A DNA stretch of 55,221 nucleotides from CAZEER01 sp964511215 (GTDB lineage: Bacteria; Fidelibacterota; Marinisomatia; Marinisomatales; UBA1611), in assembly GCA_964511215.1 (NCBI GenBank), contig CAZEER010000005.1:1-55221 (forward strand), given 5' to 3'. Positions 47,095 to 55,221 of this stretch are shown here, in pieces. Under the pieces are notes generated by a model. The model was not told the origin of the DNA. It made no database searches and saw only the letters and a list, made by a program, of their open reading frames with translations. The stretch's first letter is position 1. Each line of letters begins with the position of its first letter. The position numbers and the translations under genes were made by a program.

Positions 47095-47787
47095 TTATTT
47101 GGTTCCCTTAGCATAAATAGATTCGAAATCACGATCTATCTTATCGATATCTTTATCAAATTTTCTTAAGGAAACATTTTTAAATCCTTTTTCCCTTAGA
47201 ATATGTAATAAATTTTCTTCATCAAACATATATTTATGCTCACCATCCATATATGCTATATAATTGACTGAATCAATTCCTGTAGTTTTATTAAATGATT
47301 CATCCCATCTATAATAATTATTCATATTTCTGTTTTTTAAATATCCTTCAATATAAATTCTTGCATTTGGAACACAAATCGAGAATTGGGCACCTAATTT
47401 TAATACCCTTTTGCATTCATCGAGTAGTGATTGACCTTCATCATAACTTAAATGCTCAAAAAAATGAGAAGAATAAATCATTGATATACTACTATCAGGG
47501 AAAGGAATTCCTTGACGCAAATCACAATAAATATCACATTCGTTGTTCTTATCTAAATTTATCCAATTTTTGGCACCTCTTTTTTCACCACCTCCTAATT
47601 CTATGAATATTTCATTTTTCTCTTTAATTATTTTATTTATCATTTTTTTTGATTGATGTTTTCTGTAAAAATAAAAAATATATGACACATATTTTTTATA
47701 AAAGTGAAAAATGAAACGCTTTAGCCTATGTTTTGATAAAGGAGATGAACAAAAAGACTGAAACTTTTCAAAGGGATTATATTTCAT
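47095..47787 (-). CDS. Class I SAM-dependent methyltransferase
   Basis: 231 codons counting the stop from the ATG at 47787; a TTG directly before it would add one residue. The SAM site is IFIELGGGEKRGAKNWINLD, followed by the CDLRQGIPFPD acidic motif, SSHFFEHLSYDEGQSLL and LKLGAQFSICVPNARI, a Methyltransf_11-type pattern. About 55 basic, aromatic N-terminal residues may bind membrane or partner. Flanked by GT2-type genes, it probably O-methylates a sugar of the glycan. The exact acceptor is unknown. Confidence 0.8.
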   Translation of the reverse strand: MKYNPFEKFQSFCSSPLSKHRLKRFIFHFYKKYVSYIFYFYRKHQSKKMINKIIKEKNEIFIELGGGEKRGAKNWINLDKNNECDIYCDLRQGIPFPDSSISMIYSSHFFEHLSYDEGQSLLDECKRVLKLGAQFSICVPNARIYIEGYLKNRNMNNYYRWDESFNKTTGIDSVNYIAYMDGEHKYMFDEENLLHILREKGFKNVSLRKFDKDIDKIDRDFESIYAKGTK

Positions 47788-47853
47788 CAATTAATTTTGT
47801 ATTTATAATAATCTAAAAAAATTATTATTGATCGTTAAAATTTTCTAAGAAGT

Positions 47854-48726
47854 TTATTTATTAAAAAATCTATATAATTTTTTAAAAATGATTAGAAAAA
47901 AGGAAAACTCATAAAAAATAGTTGGAAGTTTTCCAAGGTTTCTATTAAAAAAATCTTTTGAATTTTTCTTTTTTATTTCACCATTTTCCATCTGGTAGTT
48001 TGCGTCTAAAATATTAAGGGTCTTGTTTTTTGTTATATTAACATTTGCTTTTGCACCATCACTTAGAAATGTATCAGATTGTGTTTTATAATTCTTAAAC
48101 TTATAACTGTGGTTTTGGTGCATTACTTGCAGATCATAGGTTATGTCAATTACTGGTATCATCATCCTACGAGCCTTCCATAATAACCAATTATCCCAAC
48201 CTATTCTACCTATAACAAGCTGTGGTAATTTTTTAAAGGTCCTCTTTTTAAAAATAAAATAATCAATTCCAGTACATGCATGCTGTATTGAATTTTGATT
48301 TGCAAAAAACCAAAATTCTCTTAGCTCACTCTGATTGTTAAAATCAATTATTTTATCAACATCAAGATCCCATCTATGTCCAATTGCTAAAAAATTTTTT
48401 TCTAATCTATTCAAAACCTTAATAACTTGTAAAAAGTTTTGTGGTAATAAAATATCTGAATTCAAATAGCACAGCATTTGGTTTTTTGAATATTTTTCTG
48501 CAGTTTCAAATAACCCAGGTATTGTTGGGGTATTTCTACTTGTTGTAGGGATTTTACCCAGAAATTTTGCACCAATGGATTTTGCAGCTTCCTCAGCTCC
48601 TTCAGATGAACCCATTATTAAAATTTCCATCTTATCAGATAAAGATCTCCAATTAGAAAAAGCATTTTTTTGAATTGTTGAAAATTCTTCTTTGAAATCT
48701 TTAGGTGTAGAAAATAGTGTAATCAA
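47854..48726 (-). CDS. GT-A-like glycosyltransferase of uncertain family
   Basis: 290 residues. It starts MITLFSTPKDFKEEF and has a nucleotide-diphospho-sugar-like pattern: MEILIMGSSEGAEEAAKSIGAKFL, YLNSDILLPQNF (with an S-D metal site at the place of DxD), and a W-rich RIGWDNWLLWKAR acceptor segment followed by MHQNHSYK. This resembles bacterial GT-A proteins found beside GT2 genes, though I cannot place it in a numbered family. The start is TTG at 48726, directly after the stop of the next GT2 gene. A hydrophobic C-terminus may bind the membrane. Confidence 0.65.
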   Translation of the reverse strand: MITLFSTPKDFKEEFSTIQKNAFSNWRSLSDKMEILIMGSSEGAEEAAKSIGAKFLGKIPTTSRNTPTIPGLFETAEKYSKNQMLCYLNSDILLPQNFLQVIKVLNRLEKNFLAIGHRWDLDVDKIIDFNNQSELREFWFFANQNSIQHACTGIDYFIFKKRTFKKLPQLVIGRIGWDNWLLWKARRMMIPVIDITYDLQVMHQNHSYKFKNYKTQSDTFLSDGAKANVNITKNKTLNILDANYQMENGEIKKKNSKDFFNRNLGKLPTIFYEFSFFLIIFKKLYRFFNK

Positions 48727-49638
48727 TTATTTAATATTTTTAAAAACGAACAAAAATGATTTTTTAAAATTAAAAGTGATAATGAATTCAATCATGTCAA
48801 CAAAAAATATGAAATATTTTTTATTATCAAGGTTGTTTCTTGACAATTTTATAAAATAATCCTTTAGCCATGAAAATATTCTATTATTTATAATCTTCTG
48901 GCTTTTTCTATCAATTTTTTCTAATAGGTGTTTATTTTTTTTATAAATTTTTAATTGTTCACGATAATGTAATTCAACAGTTGAATTTTGTGCCAAACCA
49001 TTATTTAACTTTCTGTATACAGAATTGATTTCTGAACAGTATCCATATTTAAATTCTTTAGACATCCTAATTCTAAAATCCCAATCCTCCCAAATTTTAA
49101 TTTTCTCATCATATAACCCAATCTTTATGGCATAAGACTTATAAAACATTTCATTATGAAAATTTTTTCCTGATGAAACATTAAAAGATCGAAGAAAATT
49201 TTCTATAAAAATTTGTCCTTCGGCAGGTGTGTCAGTAGTTTTTGAAAATATCCCCTGATCATTTCCATTCTCATCAATAAACTTGTGGTTTGAATAAACA
49301 CATCCATATTCTTTATGTTTAATTTTTTTTAATTCAGTTTCAATTTTCCGTGGAAAATAGTAGTCATCTGCATCAAGAAAAGTTATTATATCTTCACCAC
49401 AATTTTTTATAGCTGTATTTCTCGCTTTGCTAATACCATAGTTATTCTCATGATAAATAGTTTTTATTTTTCTTGGATATCTGCTTTGATAACCTTTTAT
49501 TATTTCTCTTGAATTATCATTTGATGCATCATCAACAATAATGATTTCTGCGGGCTGAATTGTTTGAGAAAGCACACTTTCTATGGATTCTGCAATATAT
49601 CTTGATTTATTATAAGATGTGATATAGACGCTTACCAA
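48727..49638 (-). CDS. GT2 glycosyltransferase
   Basis: 303 residues. The GT-A core is complete: VSVYITSYNKSRYIAESIESVL, IIVDDASNDNS, NYGISKARNTAI, the DxD site FLDADDYYFPRK and WEDWDFRIRMSKEF. It begins with TTG at 49638, since the first conserved strand begins at residue 2 and no ATG lies upstream. The C-terminal 70 residues are basic and aromatic. It is 5 bp from the UDP-sugar dehydrogenase gene, but linkage specificity is unknown. Confidence 0.87.
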   Translation of the reverse strand: MVSVYITSYNKSRYIAESIESVLSQTIQPAEIIIVDDASNDNSREIIKGYQSRYPRKIKTIYHENNYGISKARNTAIKNCGEDIITFLDADDYYFPRKIETELKKIKHKEYGCVYSNHKFIDENGNDQGIFSKTTDTPAEGQIFIENFLRSFNVSSGKNFHNEMFYKSYAIKIGLYDEKIKIWEDWDFRIRMSKEFKYGYCSEINSVYRKLNNGLAQNSTVELHYREQLKIYKKNKHLLEKIDRKSQKIINNRIFSWLKDYFIKLSRNNLDNKKYFIFFVDMIEFIITFNFKKSFLFVFKNIK

Positions 49639-49643
49639 ATACT

Positions 49644-50750
49644 TTAGACCTTTTTTACTTTATATACAAATAAGTTCTTATAGCGATCTTTTACCTTATC
49701 AATAATAACCTTTTTATCATGCACTACAATTTTATATCCTATTTTCGCTAATTCTACAGCTAATTGAAGCTTCTGAGATTCTTCAATAATATTGGTTCCA
49801 GGTTTGTAAGTTATATCTGAAAACTTTATGATTTTTGATTTATCATTGTTCCGTATAAAATCCTTAATTTGATTCTGCAAATGTTCTTTATTTGATCGTC
49901 CAGTTGCTTTACTCATGATTGCATTAATACCAATATCGTCTGCAAAATTATAAAATGCTCTATTATCTCTTGGAAAGCAAGGTCCTCCAAAACCATATCC
50001 ATATTTCAAATACTTTTTCCCTATTCGAGAATCAGAACCAATTGCATTCAATATAATATTAGGATCACAATTAGCTTGTTTGGCAATATCTCCAACCATA
50101 TTTGCATAAGCAATTTTTGTTGTCAAAAAACAGTTTAAAGCTATTTTAGTGATTTCTGCTTCTTTTCTTTTCATACGGTGAATCGTCGGGTTATTATTTA
50201 AAAAGGATGAATATATTGATTCAACTAAATCACCAGCTTTTCGATTACTTTCACCGATTAGTAGTAAATCAGGATTACTCATATCATTCATAATTGATCC
50301 CTGTGCAATAAATTCAGGATTATAAGACACTGTGTACCCATAAGGTTTCAATTTTTTCTGTAAACTGTCACAATACCCTGGCATTGTAGTACAACCTATT
50401 ATTAAATGTTTAGTACCTATTCCATCATTTAGATCTATTAGTTGTTCTGATACCTTATCAATTTGGGAATGGTCATATTTTCCATTTTTCAAAGATGGAG
50501 TTGACACAAAGAGAAATAATATATCTGAATGCCGAATCCCTTTCTTCATTTCAGTCGTTCCAGCAAATTGAGTTGAATTCTTTAAATAACTGGTTACCTT
50601 TGGTTCATCAGAATTATATTTTTTATTATTTAAACTTTCTACATAACCTTGATCAATATCAACACCAATTACATTATATCCATTTTTTTCTAAAGTAAGT
50701 GCAAAACATAAACCTAGTTTTCCGACACCAATAACAGTAATATTCTTCAT
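49644..50750 (-). CDS. UDP-glucose/GDP-mannose dehydrogenase-family protein
   Basis: 368 residues, shorter than the usual 390-440, mainly from a compact C-terminal domain. It has the NAD fold ITVIGVGKLGLCFALTL, FVSTPS, YNPEFIAQGS, K202 and N206 in TKIALNCF, and the catalytic C258 in YGFGGPCFPRD. The enzyme oxidises C6 of a nucleotide sugar to the uronic acid in two steps with NAD. UDP-glucose (giving UDP-GlcA) is the default; UDP-GlcNAc is possible. It supplies the acid that AsnB-like enzymes in the block might amidate. The start overlaps the upstream GT2 stop by 4 bp. Confidence 0.87.
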   Translation of the reverse strand: MKNITVIGVGKLGLCFALTLEKNGYNVIGVDIDQGYVESLNNKKYNSDEPKVTSYLKNSTQFAGTTEMKKGIRHSDILFLFVSTPSLKNGKYDHSQIDKVSEQLIDLNDGIGTKHLIIGCTTMPGYCDSLQKKLKPYGYTVSYNPEFIAQGSIMNDMSNPDLLLIGESNRKAGDLVESIYSSFLNNNPTIHRMKRKEAEITKIALNCFLTTKIAYANMVGDIAKQANCDPNIILNAIGSDSRIGKKYLKYGYGFGGPCFPRDNRAFYNFADDIGINAIMSKATGRSNKEHLQNQIKDFIRNNDKSKIIKFSDITYKPGTNIIEESQKLQLAVELAKIGYKIVVHDKKVIIDKVKDRYKNLFVYKVKKV

Positions 50751-51778
50751 CTAACTCCTTTTTTTGGTTTATATCTAATCAAACATTTAAATGAAAATTT
50801 TAAATGATCAAAAAATGATCGATCTGAGTGTCTCATTATTGGAGATTTATAATATTGATACAATAGCATTAATGAATAAACGGAAGGATTATCAATGATA
50901 TTTAACCAATATCCAGATATTTTATCATAAAATTCAGGTTCAGGATAAAATTTCTTTTTTTTATTTGCATTAAATAGGATATCAAGCCATCCTAACATAT
51001 TAAGATTCAATTTATAATCTTCATGCATAATCTTTTTTTTTAAATTCATATGGTTTTCAAGAATATAGTTTGATGGTTGTAATCCTAAAATTAAAAGTTG
51101 TTTTAAAATAATCTTTTTTGAATTTTTTTTTATTAATCCAGTATTATTTGTTAGGTTTTTATCATGTTTTCTGTATTTACCAACTATTTCTGGCAGATTT
51201 ATTATTTTCATTTTAGTTGAAATATCTGTAATTAATTGAAAGTCTTCACTACACTCAACACTTCCGTCCCAGCCAAACTCATCTATCATTGATTTTCTAT
51301 ACATAACGCATGAATGAATAAAACAATTTTTAAAAAGTAGCATCACCATAGTTTCTTCTGATGATAAAGCTAAACCCATCATTTTTTCTCTTGATTTTCC
51401 ATCTTTATTAATTTTTTCAGCTATACCACCTACAAGACCATATTGAGTGTTTTTTTCAAGAAATTGTTGTTGAATTTCTAAACGATTTGGCATTGAAATA
51501 TCATCCGCATCTAAAATCGCAATATATTTCCCAGACGAGTTATTTAATGCTGTTATTCTTGATTCCAAGGAACCACGGTTCCGATCATGCTTTATTATTT
51601 TTATTCTACTGTCATGAAATGATTCTACTATCTTTAATGTGTCATCAGTTGAAGCATCATCAACTATTATTAATTCAAAATTATCATAAGTTTGATCTAA
51701 TATACTCTGCAAAGCTTCTGCTATAAATGGAGCTCCATTAAATACAACCATATTTACAGAAACAAGATTATTTTGCAT
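50747..51778 (-). CDS. GT2 glycosyltransferase
   Basis: 343 residues. VSVNMVVFNGAPFIAEALQSIL, LIIVDDASTDDT, NRGSLESRITAL, the DxD site ILDADDISMPNR and CSEDFQLITDI are the expected GT-A motifs. The C-terminal 130 residues are charged and aromatic, without clear membrane helices. ATG at 51778. It is coupled to the dehydrogenase gene by an ATGA overlap, so it might transfer the uronic acid, though that is only a proximity argument. Confidence 0.87.
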   Translation of the reverse strand: MQNNLVSVNMVVFNGAPFIAEALQSILDQTYDNFELIIVDDASTDDTLKIVESFHDSRIKIIKHDRNRGSLESRITALNNSSGKYIAILDADDISMPNRLEIQQQFLEKNTQYGLVGGIAEKINKDGKSREKMMGLALSSEETMVMLLFKNCFIHSCVMYRKSMIDEFGWDGSVECSEDFQLITDISTKMKIINLPEIVGKYRKHDKNLTNNTGLIKKNSKKIILKQLLILGLQPSNYILENHMNLKKKIMHEDYKLNLNMLGWLDILFNANKKKKFYPEPEFYDKISGYWLNIIDNPSVYSLMLLYQYYKSPIMRHSDRSFFDHLKFSFKCLIRYKPKKGVR

Positions 51779-51838
51779 TTACTAAAATAGTTTTATAGAA
51801 CCGAATCAAAAAACAAGATATTTTTTACAATTAGGCAC

Positions 51839-54400
51839 CTAATAATCAAGATCATTTAATGAAATAAATTTTGAACCTTTCTTAATCAGCATTTCATTAT
51901 TTTCCACTATCGAATTATAAAAATTCCATGCTAGTACTATTATTATATCAGGAGGATTTTTTAAGGCTACAGTTTTACTCGTAATAAGAATATCCGTACC
52001 AGGTAAATAGTGTCCATGCTTTAATTCATTATCTTCAATAATGTAATCGATATCTCGAACTGTGATATTATAGTAGTTTAATAGTGTAGTTGCTTTTGCT
52101 GGTGAACCATAGCCTACTATCGATTGATTTTGCTTTTTTAAACTTTTTAAATTACTTAGTATTTTATGTTTTTTGGTTTCGACTCTTAGCCCAAATTCCT
52201 TATAGAATTCATAATTATCTAAACCATGTGTTTTTTCATTTGCAATAAATTCAGAAACACTAGAGTCTATTTCAAACATCTTTTGTTTACTTATATATAC
52301 TCTAAGTGAACCACCATGAGTAGGAATGTGCTCAACCTTAAATATTTGGAAATCAAGTTTGACAAAAAAATTATTCAGCGAAGTAACTGACCAATAATTT
52401 AAATGTTCATGATAAATATTATCAAAAGTTAAATCCTTAATTGTATCCAATATATACTGCACTTCTATTATAAAGACACCATCTTTTTTGAGCATTTCAA
52501 ATACGCCCAAAGTAAAATCTTTAACATTATCCGTATGGGCAAAAACATTGCATGCAGTTACAATATCTGCTTTACCATTCTCTTTTATTATCTTATCTGC
52601 TATTTTTCTATCGAAATATGCATTGATAGTATTAATCCCTGATTTTCGTGCAACTTGACATATATTAATTGCTGGTTCAACTCCAAGGATATTGATATTA
52701 TTATTTTTCAAGCACGTTAAAAGAATCCCATCATTGCTACCAATATCAATTACGAAAGAATTAACATTAAGAGAAAAATTTTCAATGATATTATCGCTTA
52801 ATTTTTTAAAATGACTCCTGAACACTTCACTAGTTGATGAAACATAGAGATACTCATCAAACATTTTTTCAGGCGGTACAACAAAAGAAAGTTGTGCATT
52901 TGAACATTGTGAACAATATTGCATTTCAAGAGGATATTTGAATTCTTTTATTTTATTATCTTTGGACAGATTGTTTGCAAGAGGGGATAAACCCAAGGAA
53001 ATTATAGGTTTGAGTTTATAATTATCACAAACTCTGCATAAATATTTATAGTGATTAGTGTAGCTATTTTTTAACCTATCATCAACAAGCTGATATGGAA
53101 TAGTATGTGTTACACCATAATTCACATGGTCCCTTTCTCCCTTAACAAGATTTATAAAAATAGAATCCTCAATAAATATCATTGTATGTGCAACGTTAGG
53201 AGGGATTATGGATAGATCCCCTTCATTAATAATATTTGTATGCATCACTGAATCTTTGTTAGCTAAATCTTTTAATACACTTATATATCTACCTTTTATT
53301 AGTAGACATTTTTGTTCTTGAACCGGATGAAAATGATTTGCTCTCATTGTTCCTGATTTAGATTCAATATAACCAATAAGATTTATTGATTCAGGTAAAT
53401 GATAATTGCTTATTTTACCCCTATCATCAATATATTCATCCTTCCCATTTTTTATTATCTCTGTAGCTTGATCCTTAGTTTTGAAAGACCACTTATCTAT
53501 CATTTCTTCAATTGATTTTTCTAAGTTATATTTAAAGTCAAAACCTAAATTCATCAACTTTTTATTAGAAAATGTATAACCAAGATTCGGTACTTTTTCA
53601 TTTGTTTTAATTATTTTTAGATTTTGTTTAAATCTTTTACAAATCTCTGCAACATCTTTTATTGTAACATTTTCATTTGAGCAATGAAAAATCTCTCTGC
53701 TAGTCATTTTATTTTCCCCTAAAAATTTAAGGCATCTCGCCGCATCAAAAACTGATATAAGACTCTTATATTGTCTACCACCAGAGAAGAGTCTAATTGT
53801 GCCATCTTGGGAGGCTATTTTTGAGAAAAAATTAGGCATAATATTTAATCTCATCATGTCGTTTGTATATCCATATACCGTGCCCAACCTAGCAATAACA
53901 AAATTATTTTTTGAGTTCAGTAAGTCATTTTCTGTTATTACTTTCCCTTTGGCATAGGATAAAACCGGAACCGTATCCTCATCTTCTTTAATATCATGCT
54001 GAACATCTTTTAACCCCTCAAAAACTACATGAGTTGATGGGAAAACAATTTTACTTTTTGGAGGCGCATTATCGATTATGTATCTCGATGCATTTACTCC
54101 AACATCATGAATTAATTCATCTTTTTTATTTACTTGATCATCATTTGTTCTGGCAACATCAGTGATCCCAGCAAGATGGTAAATAAGATCCCCATCTTTT
54201 AGAAGATTTTTTAATAATTTCAAATCTCTTATATCACCTTGCACATATTTTATCCCCCATTCACTTAATTGTGATACGGATTTTGAAGCAAAGCGATTAT
54301 CAAGAACTACAATTTCATTATTTCTACTACTTCCTGAATAGAGTTTGCAAAGTTCGGATCCAATATAACCCAACCCCCCAGTAATTATAATTTTTTTCAT
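51839..54400 (-). CDS. Triple fusion: NDP-sugar SDR + cupin + TylC3/NovU-like sugar C-methyltransferase
   Basis: 853 residues. Residues 1-305 are an extended SDR (GGLGYIG at 8-14, VFPSTHVVF, Y149-x3-K153, RLGTVYGY). Residues about 320-440 are a cupin (RANHFHPVQEQKC with H356 and H358, PPNVAHTM with H405), like sugar 3,4-ketoisomerases or 3,5-epimerases. Residues 452-853 form a C-methyltransferase: zinc knuckle C455/C458 and C496/C499, SAM motif IDIGSNDG (551-558), catalytic-region YHEHLNYWS (663-671) and the C-terminal GYGSPAKATT (763-772). TylC3/NovU-type enzymes add a methyl to C3 or C5 of keto-sugars; together the three parts could make a branched deoxysugar in one polypeptide. No stop or frameshift is visible. 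Confidence 0.87.
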   Translation of the reverse strand: MKKIIITGGLGYIGSELCKLYSGSSRNNEIVVLDNRFASKSVSQLSEWGIKYVQGDIRDLKLLKNLLKDGDLIYHLAGITDVARTNDDQVNKKDELIHDVGVNASRYIIDNAPPKSKIVFPSTHVVFEGLKDVQHDIKEDEDTVPVLSYAKGKVITENDLLNSKNNFVIARLGTVYGYTNDMMRLNIMPNFFSKIASQDGTIRLFSGGRQYKSLISVFDAARCLKFLGENKMTSREIFHCSNENVTIKDVAEICKRFKQNLKIIKTNEKVPNLGYTFSNKKLMNLGFDFKYNLEKSIEEMIDKWSFKTKDQATEIIKNGKDEYIDDRGKISNYHLPESINLIGYIESKSGTMRANHFHPVQEQKCLLIKGRYISVLKDLANKDSVMHTNIINEGDLSIIPPNVAHTMIFIEDSIFINLVKGERDHVNYGVTHTIPYQLVDDRLKNSYTNHYKYLCRVCDNYKLKPIISLGLSPLANNLSKDNKIKEFKYPLEMQYCSQCSNAQLSFVVPPEKMFDEYLYVSSTSEVFRSHFKKLSDNIIENFSLNVNSFVIDIGSNDGILLTCLKNNNINILGVEPAINICQVARKSGINTINAYFDRKIADKIIKENGKADIVTACNVFAHTDNVKDFTLGVFEMLKKDGVFIIEVQYILDTIKDLTFDNIYHEHLNYWSVTSLNNFFVKLDFQIFKVEHIPTHGGSLRVYISKQKMFEIDSSVSEFIANEKTHGLDNYEFYKEFGLRVETKKHKILSNLKSLKKQNQSIVGYGSPAKATTLLNYYNITVRDIDYIIEDNELKHGHYLPGTDILITSKTVALKNPPDIIIVLAWNFYNSIVENNEMLIKKGSKFISLNDLDY

Positions 54401-54421
54401 ATATTAGCCATTATTTCCAAT

Positions 54422-55221
54422 CTAGTTTTTTAAAATAATCCAATCTTTTGGAATTAAATCTTTTGTGTCATGCTGTGAGTATGATTTACCCAACCAGACG
54501 TCTGGTGCAATTACTTTCTTTTTTTTGTTTTGGTTTAACCAAGCTGCCCACCAACTAAAACTGCTATTAGAGATTATATTATGATCACAATATGACATAA
54601 GAATCAAATCCGTGATATCATCATGATTTTCAGAAAAAAAAGTGTTTTCATCTTTCAAATTTCTCTTACACCATCCAATATCTTTATGTGTATCTGAAAA
54701 AACTAAAAATACTGAATCTTTAAAATGAGATTTTGCCTTTTTAAAATATTCTAAATCTAATAATGGATGATATAAATCCATATCCGGTCTTGAAACACCT
54801 GTTCTATGATCATAAGGTTTCTGATCAGTTGGAATGAAATCTCCCCTTCGACAATGTAGTGCCACAATATTTTTCCCACAGGTTTTTTTTATCTTACTAA
54901 TGTAATCTTTACAATAATTACTAATTTTTTTATTCTTTGGAACTATTTCGGTTAATAAATCAGAACGAATATCTTTGAAATATTTTTCATTCTGAAAAAA
55001 GCCATTCAAATTATATTTCTTATATTTTTTAAAAATATTTTTATTAAAACAAAACCACTTTTGTTCATGATATTCTACTTTTTCAATAATATCTAAGAGA
55101 TATTTATTAGTATAAATACAATTTAATTGAAATTGAGATATTCTATTATACTTACTAATTGGCAACAATAATTTGACCTTATTCTTTTTTGAATAGGATT
55201 TTGCAGTTGCATATTGAAATA
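54422..55221 (-). CDS. GT11-type alpha-1,2-fucosyltransferase-like protein, 5' end outside the window
   Basis: The frame stays open to the right edge; the codons there read FQYATAKSYSKKNKVKLLL, matching the GT11 start (GNQMFQYA), so roughly 10-15 residues lie beyond the window. The TTG at 55168 is not a credible start. Further motifs are VALHCRRGDF (the HxRRGDF donor-phosphate site), FSDTHKDIGWCK, LMSYCDHNIISNSSFSWWAAWLN and KVIAPDVWL. GT11 enzymes transfer L-fucose in an alpha-1,2 linkage from GDP-fucose; some bacterial members use related deoxysugars. A GDP-fucose pathway is not visible here. Confidence 0.85.
   Translation of the reverse strand, partial: FQYATAKSYSKKNKVKLLLPISKYNRISQFQLNCIYTNKYLLDIIEKVEYHEQKWFCFNKNIFKKYKKYNLNGFFQNEKYFKDIRSDLLTEIVPKNKKISNYCKDYISKIKKTCGKNIVALHCRRGDFIPTDQKPYDHRTGVSRPDMDLYHPLLDLEYFKKAKSHFKDSVFLVFSDTHKDIGWCKRNLKDENTFFSENHDDITDLILMSYCDHNIISNSSFSWWAAWLNQNKKKKVIAPDVWLGKSYSQHDTKDLIPKDWIILKN

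Noticed and set aside
1..55221. CRISPR array, IS element, tRNA or rRNA
   Set aside because: No regularly spaced repeats, transposase motifs or RNA-gene sequences were found; gaps are all under 170 bp.

Overview
The window is very AT-rich and, after the first 5 kb, holds a single dense block of about 39 genes, all on the minus strand, for making a complex surface polysaccharide or glycoconjugate. The organism is probably a marine member of the FCB group, with Candidatus Marinimicrobia (SAR406) or a relative as my best guess. This rests on AT-rich coding sequence, signal peptides ending in LLLAQ or FSFSQ, a PorZ-like two-propeller protein with a FlgD/type IX secretion-like C-terminus, and a Wzi-family outer-membrane protein. 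It is inference; there is no rRNA or tRNA to anchor it.

Layout. 1-188 (+): last 61 codons of an OPT-family transporter. 201-2588 (-): PorZ-like propeller protein. 2669-3067 (+) and 3051-3578 (-): two small exported proteins of unknown function whose 3' ends overlap. 3583-4953 (-): succinate-semialdehyde-type aldehyde dehydrogenase. From 5082 to the right edge everything reads leftward, mostly with 1-16 bp overlaps or short gaps, so it looks like one or a few very long transcripts; no gap exceeds 170 bp. The left part (5-14 kb) carries the initiating phosphoglycosyl transferase fused to a UDP-GlcNAc 4,6-dehydratase, a DegT aminotransferase, a Wzi-like protein, an ExoA-like transferase and a Wzy-like polymerase. 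The middle (14-32 kb) has GT4/GT2/GT47 transferases mixed with three asparagine-synthetase-like proteins and a radical SAM protein with an unusual cysteine spacing. The right part (32-55 kb) has three GT-C-like membrane proteins, a GT2-CapK fusion, epimerases, a second aminotransferase, a second radical SAM protein, a UDP-sugar dehydrogenase, an epimerase-cupin-C-methyltransferase fusion and, at the edge, a GT11 fucosyltransferase-like gene.

How they may work together. The dehydratase and aminotransferase would make a 4-amino-4,6-dideoxy sugar, and the fused transferase would place a sugar phosphate on undecaprenyl phosphate. About 21 glycosyltransferases then extend the chain. The dehydrogenase and the asparagine-synthetase-like enzymes could make uronic acids and amidate them. 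The epimerase-cupin-C-methyltransferase fusion suggests a branched deoxysugar. A dolichol-phosphate-mannose-synthase-like domain fused to a CapK-like adenylating domain, next to two GT-C proteins, looks like a subcassette for lipid-linked decoration. A Wzy-like protein and a Wzi-like protein are present, but I see no Wzx flippase, ABC exporter, Wza or Wzc, so export genes must lie elsewhere.

The strongest candidates for something new are the multi-domain fusions (5082-7655, 27605-29236, 41822-44002, 51839-54400), the CX3CX3C radical SAM protein, the glutaminase-less asparagine-synthetase-like protein, and a GT2 gene that has no ATG, GTG or TTG start for its full conserved domain.
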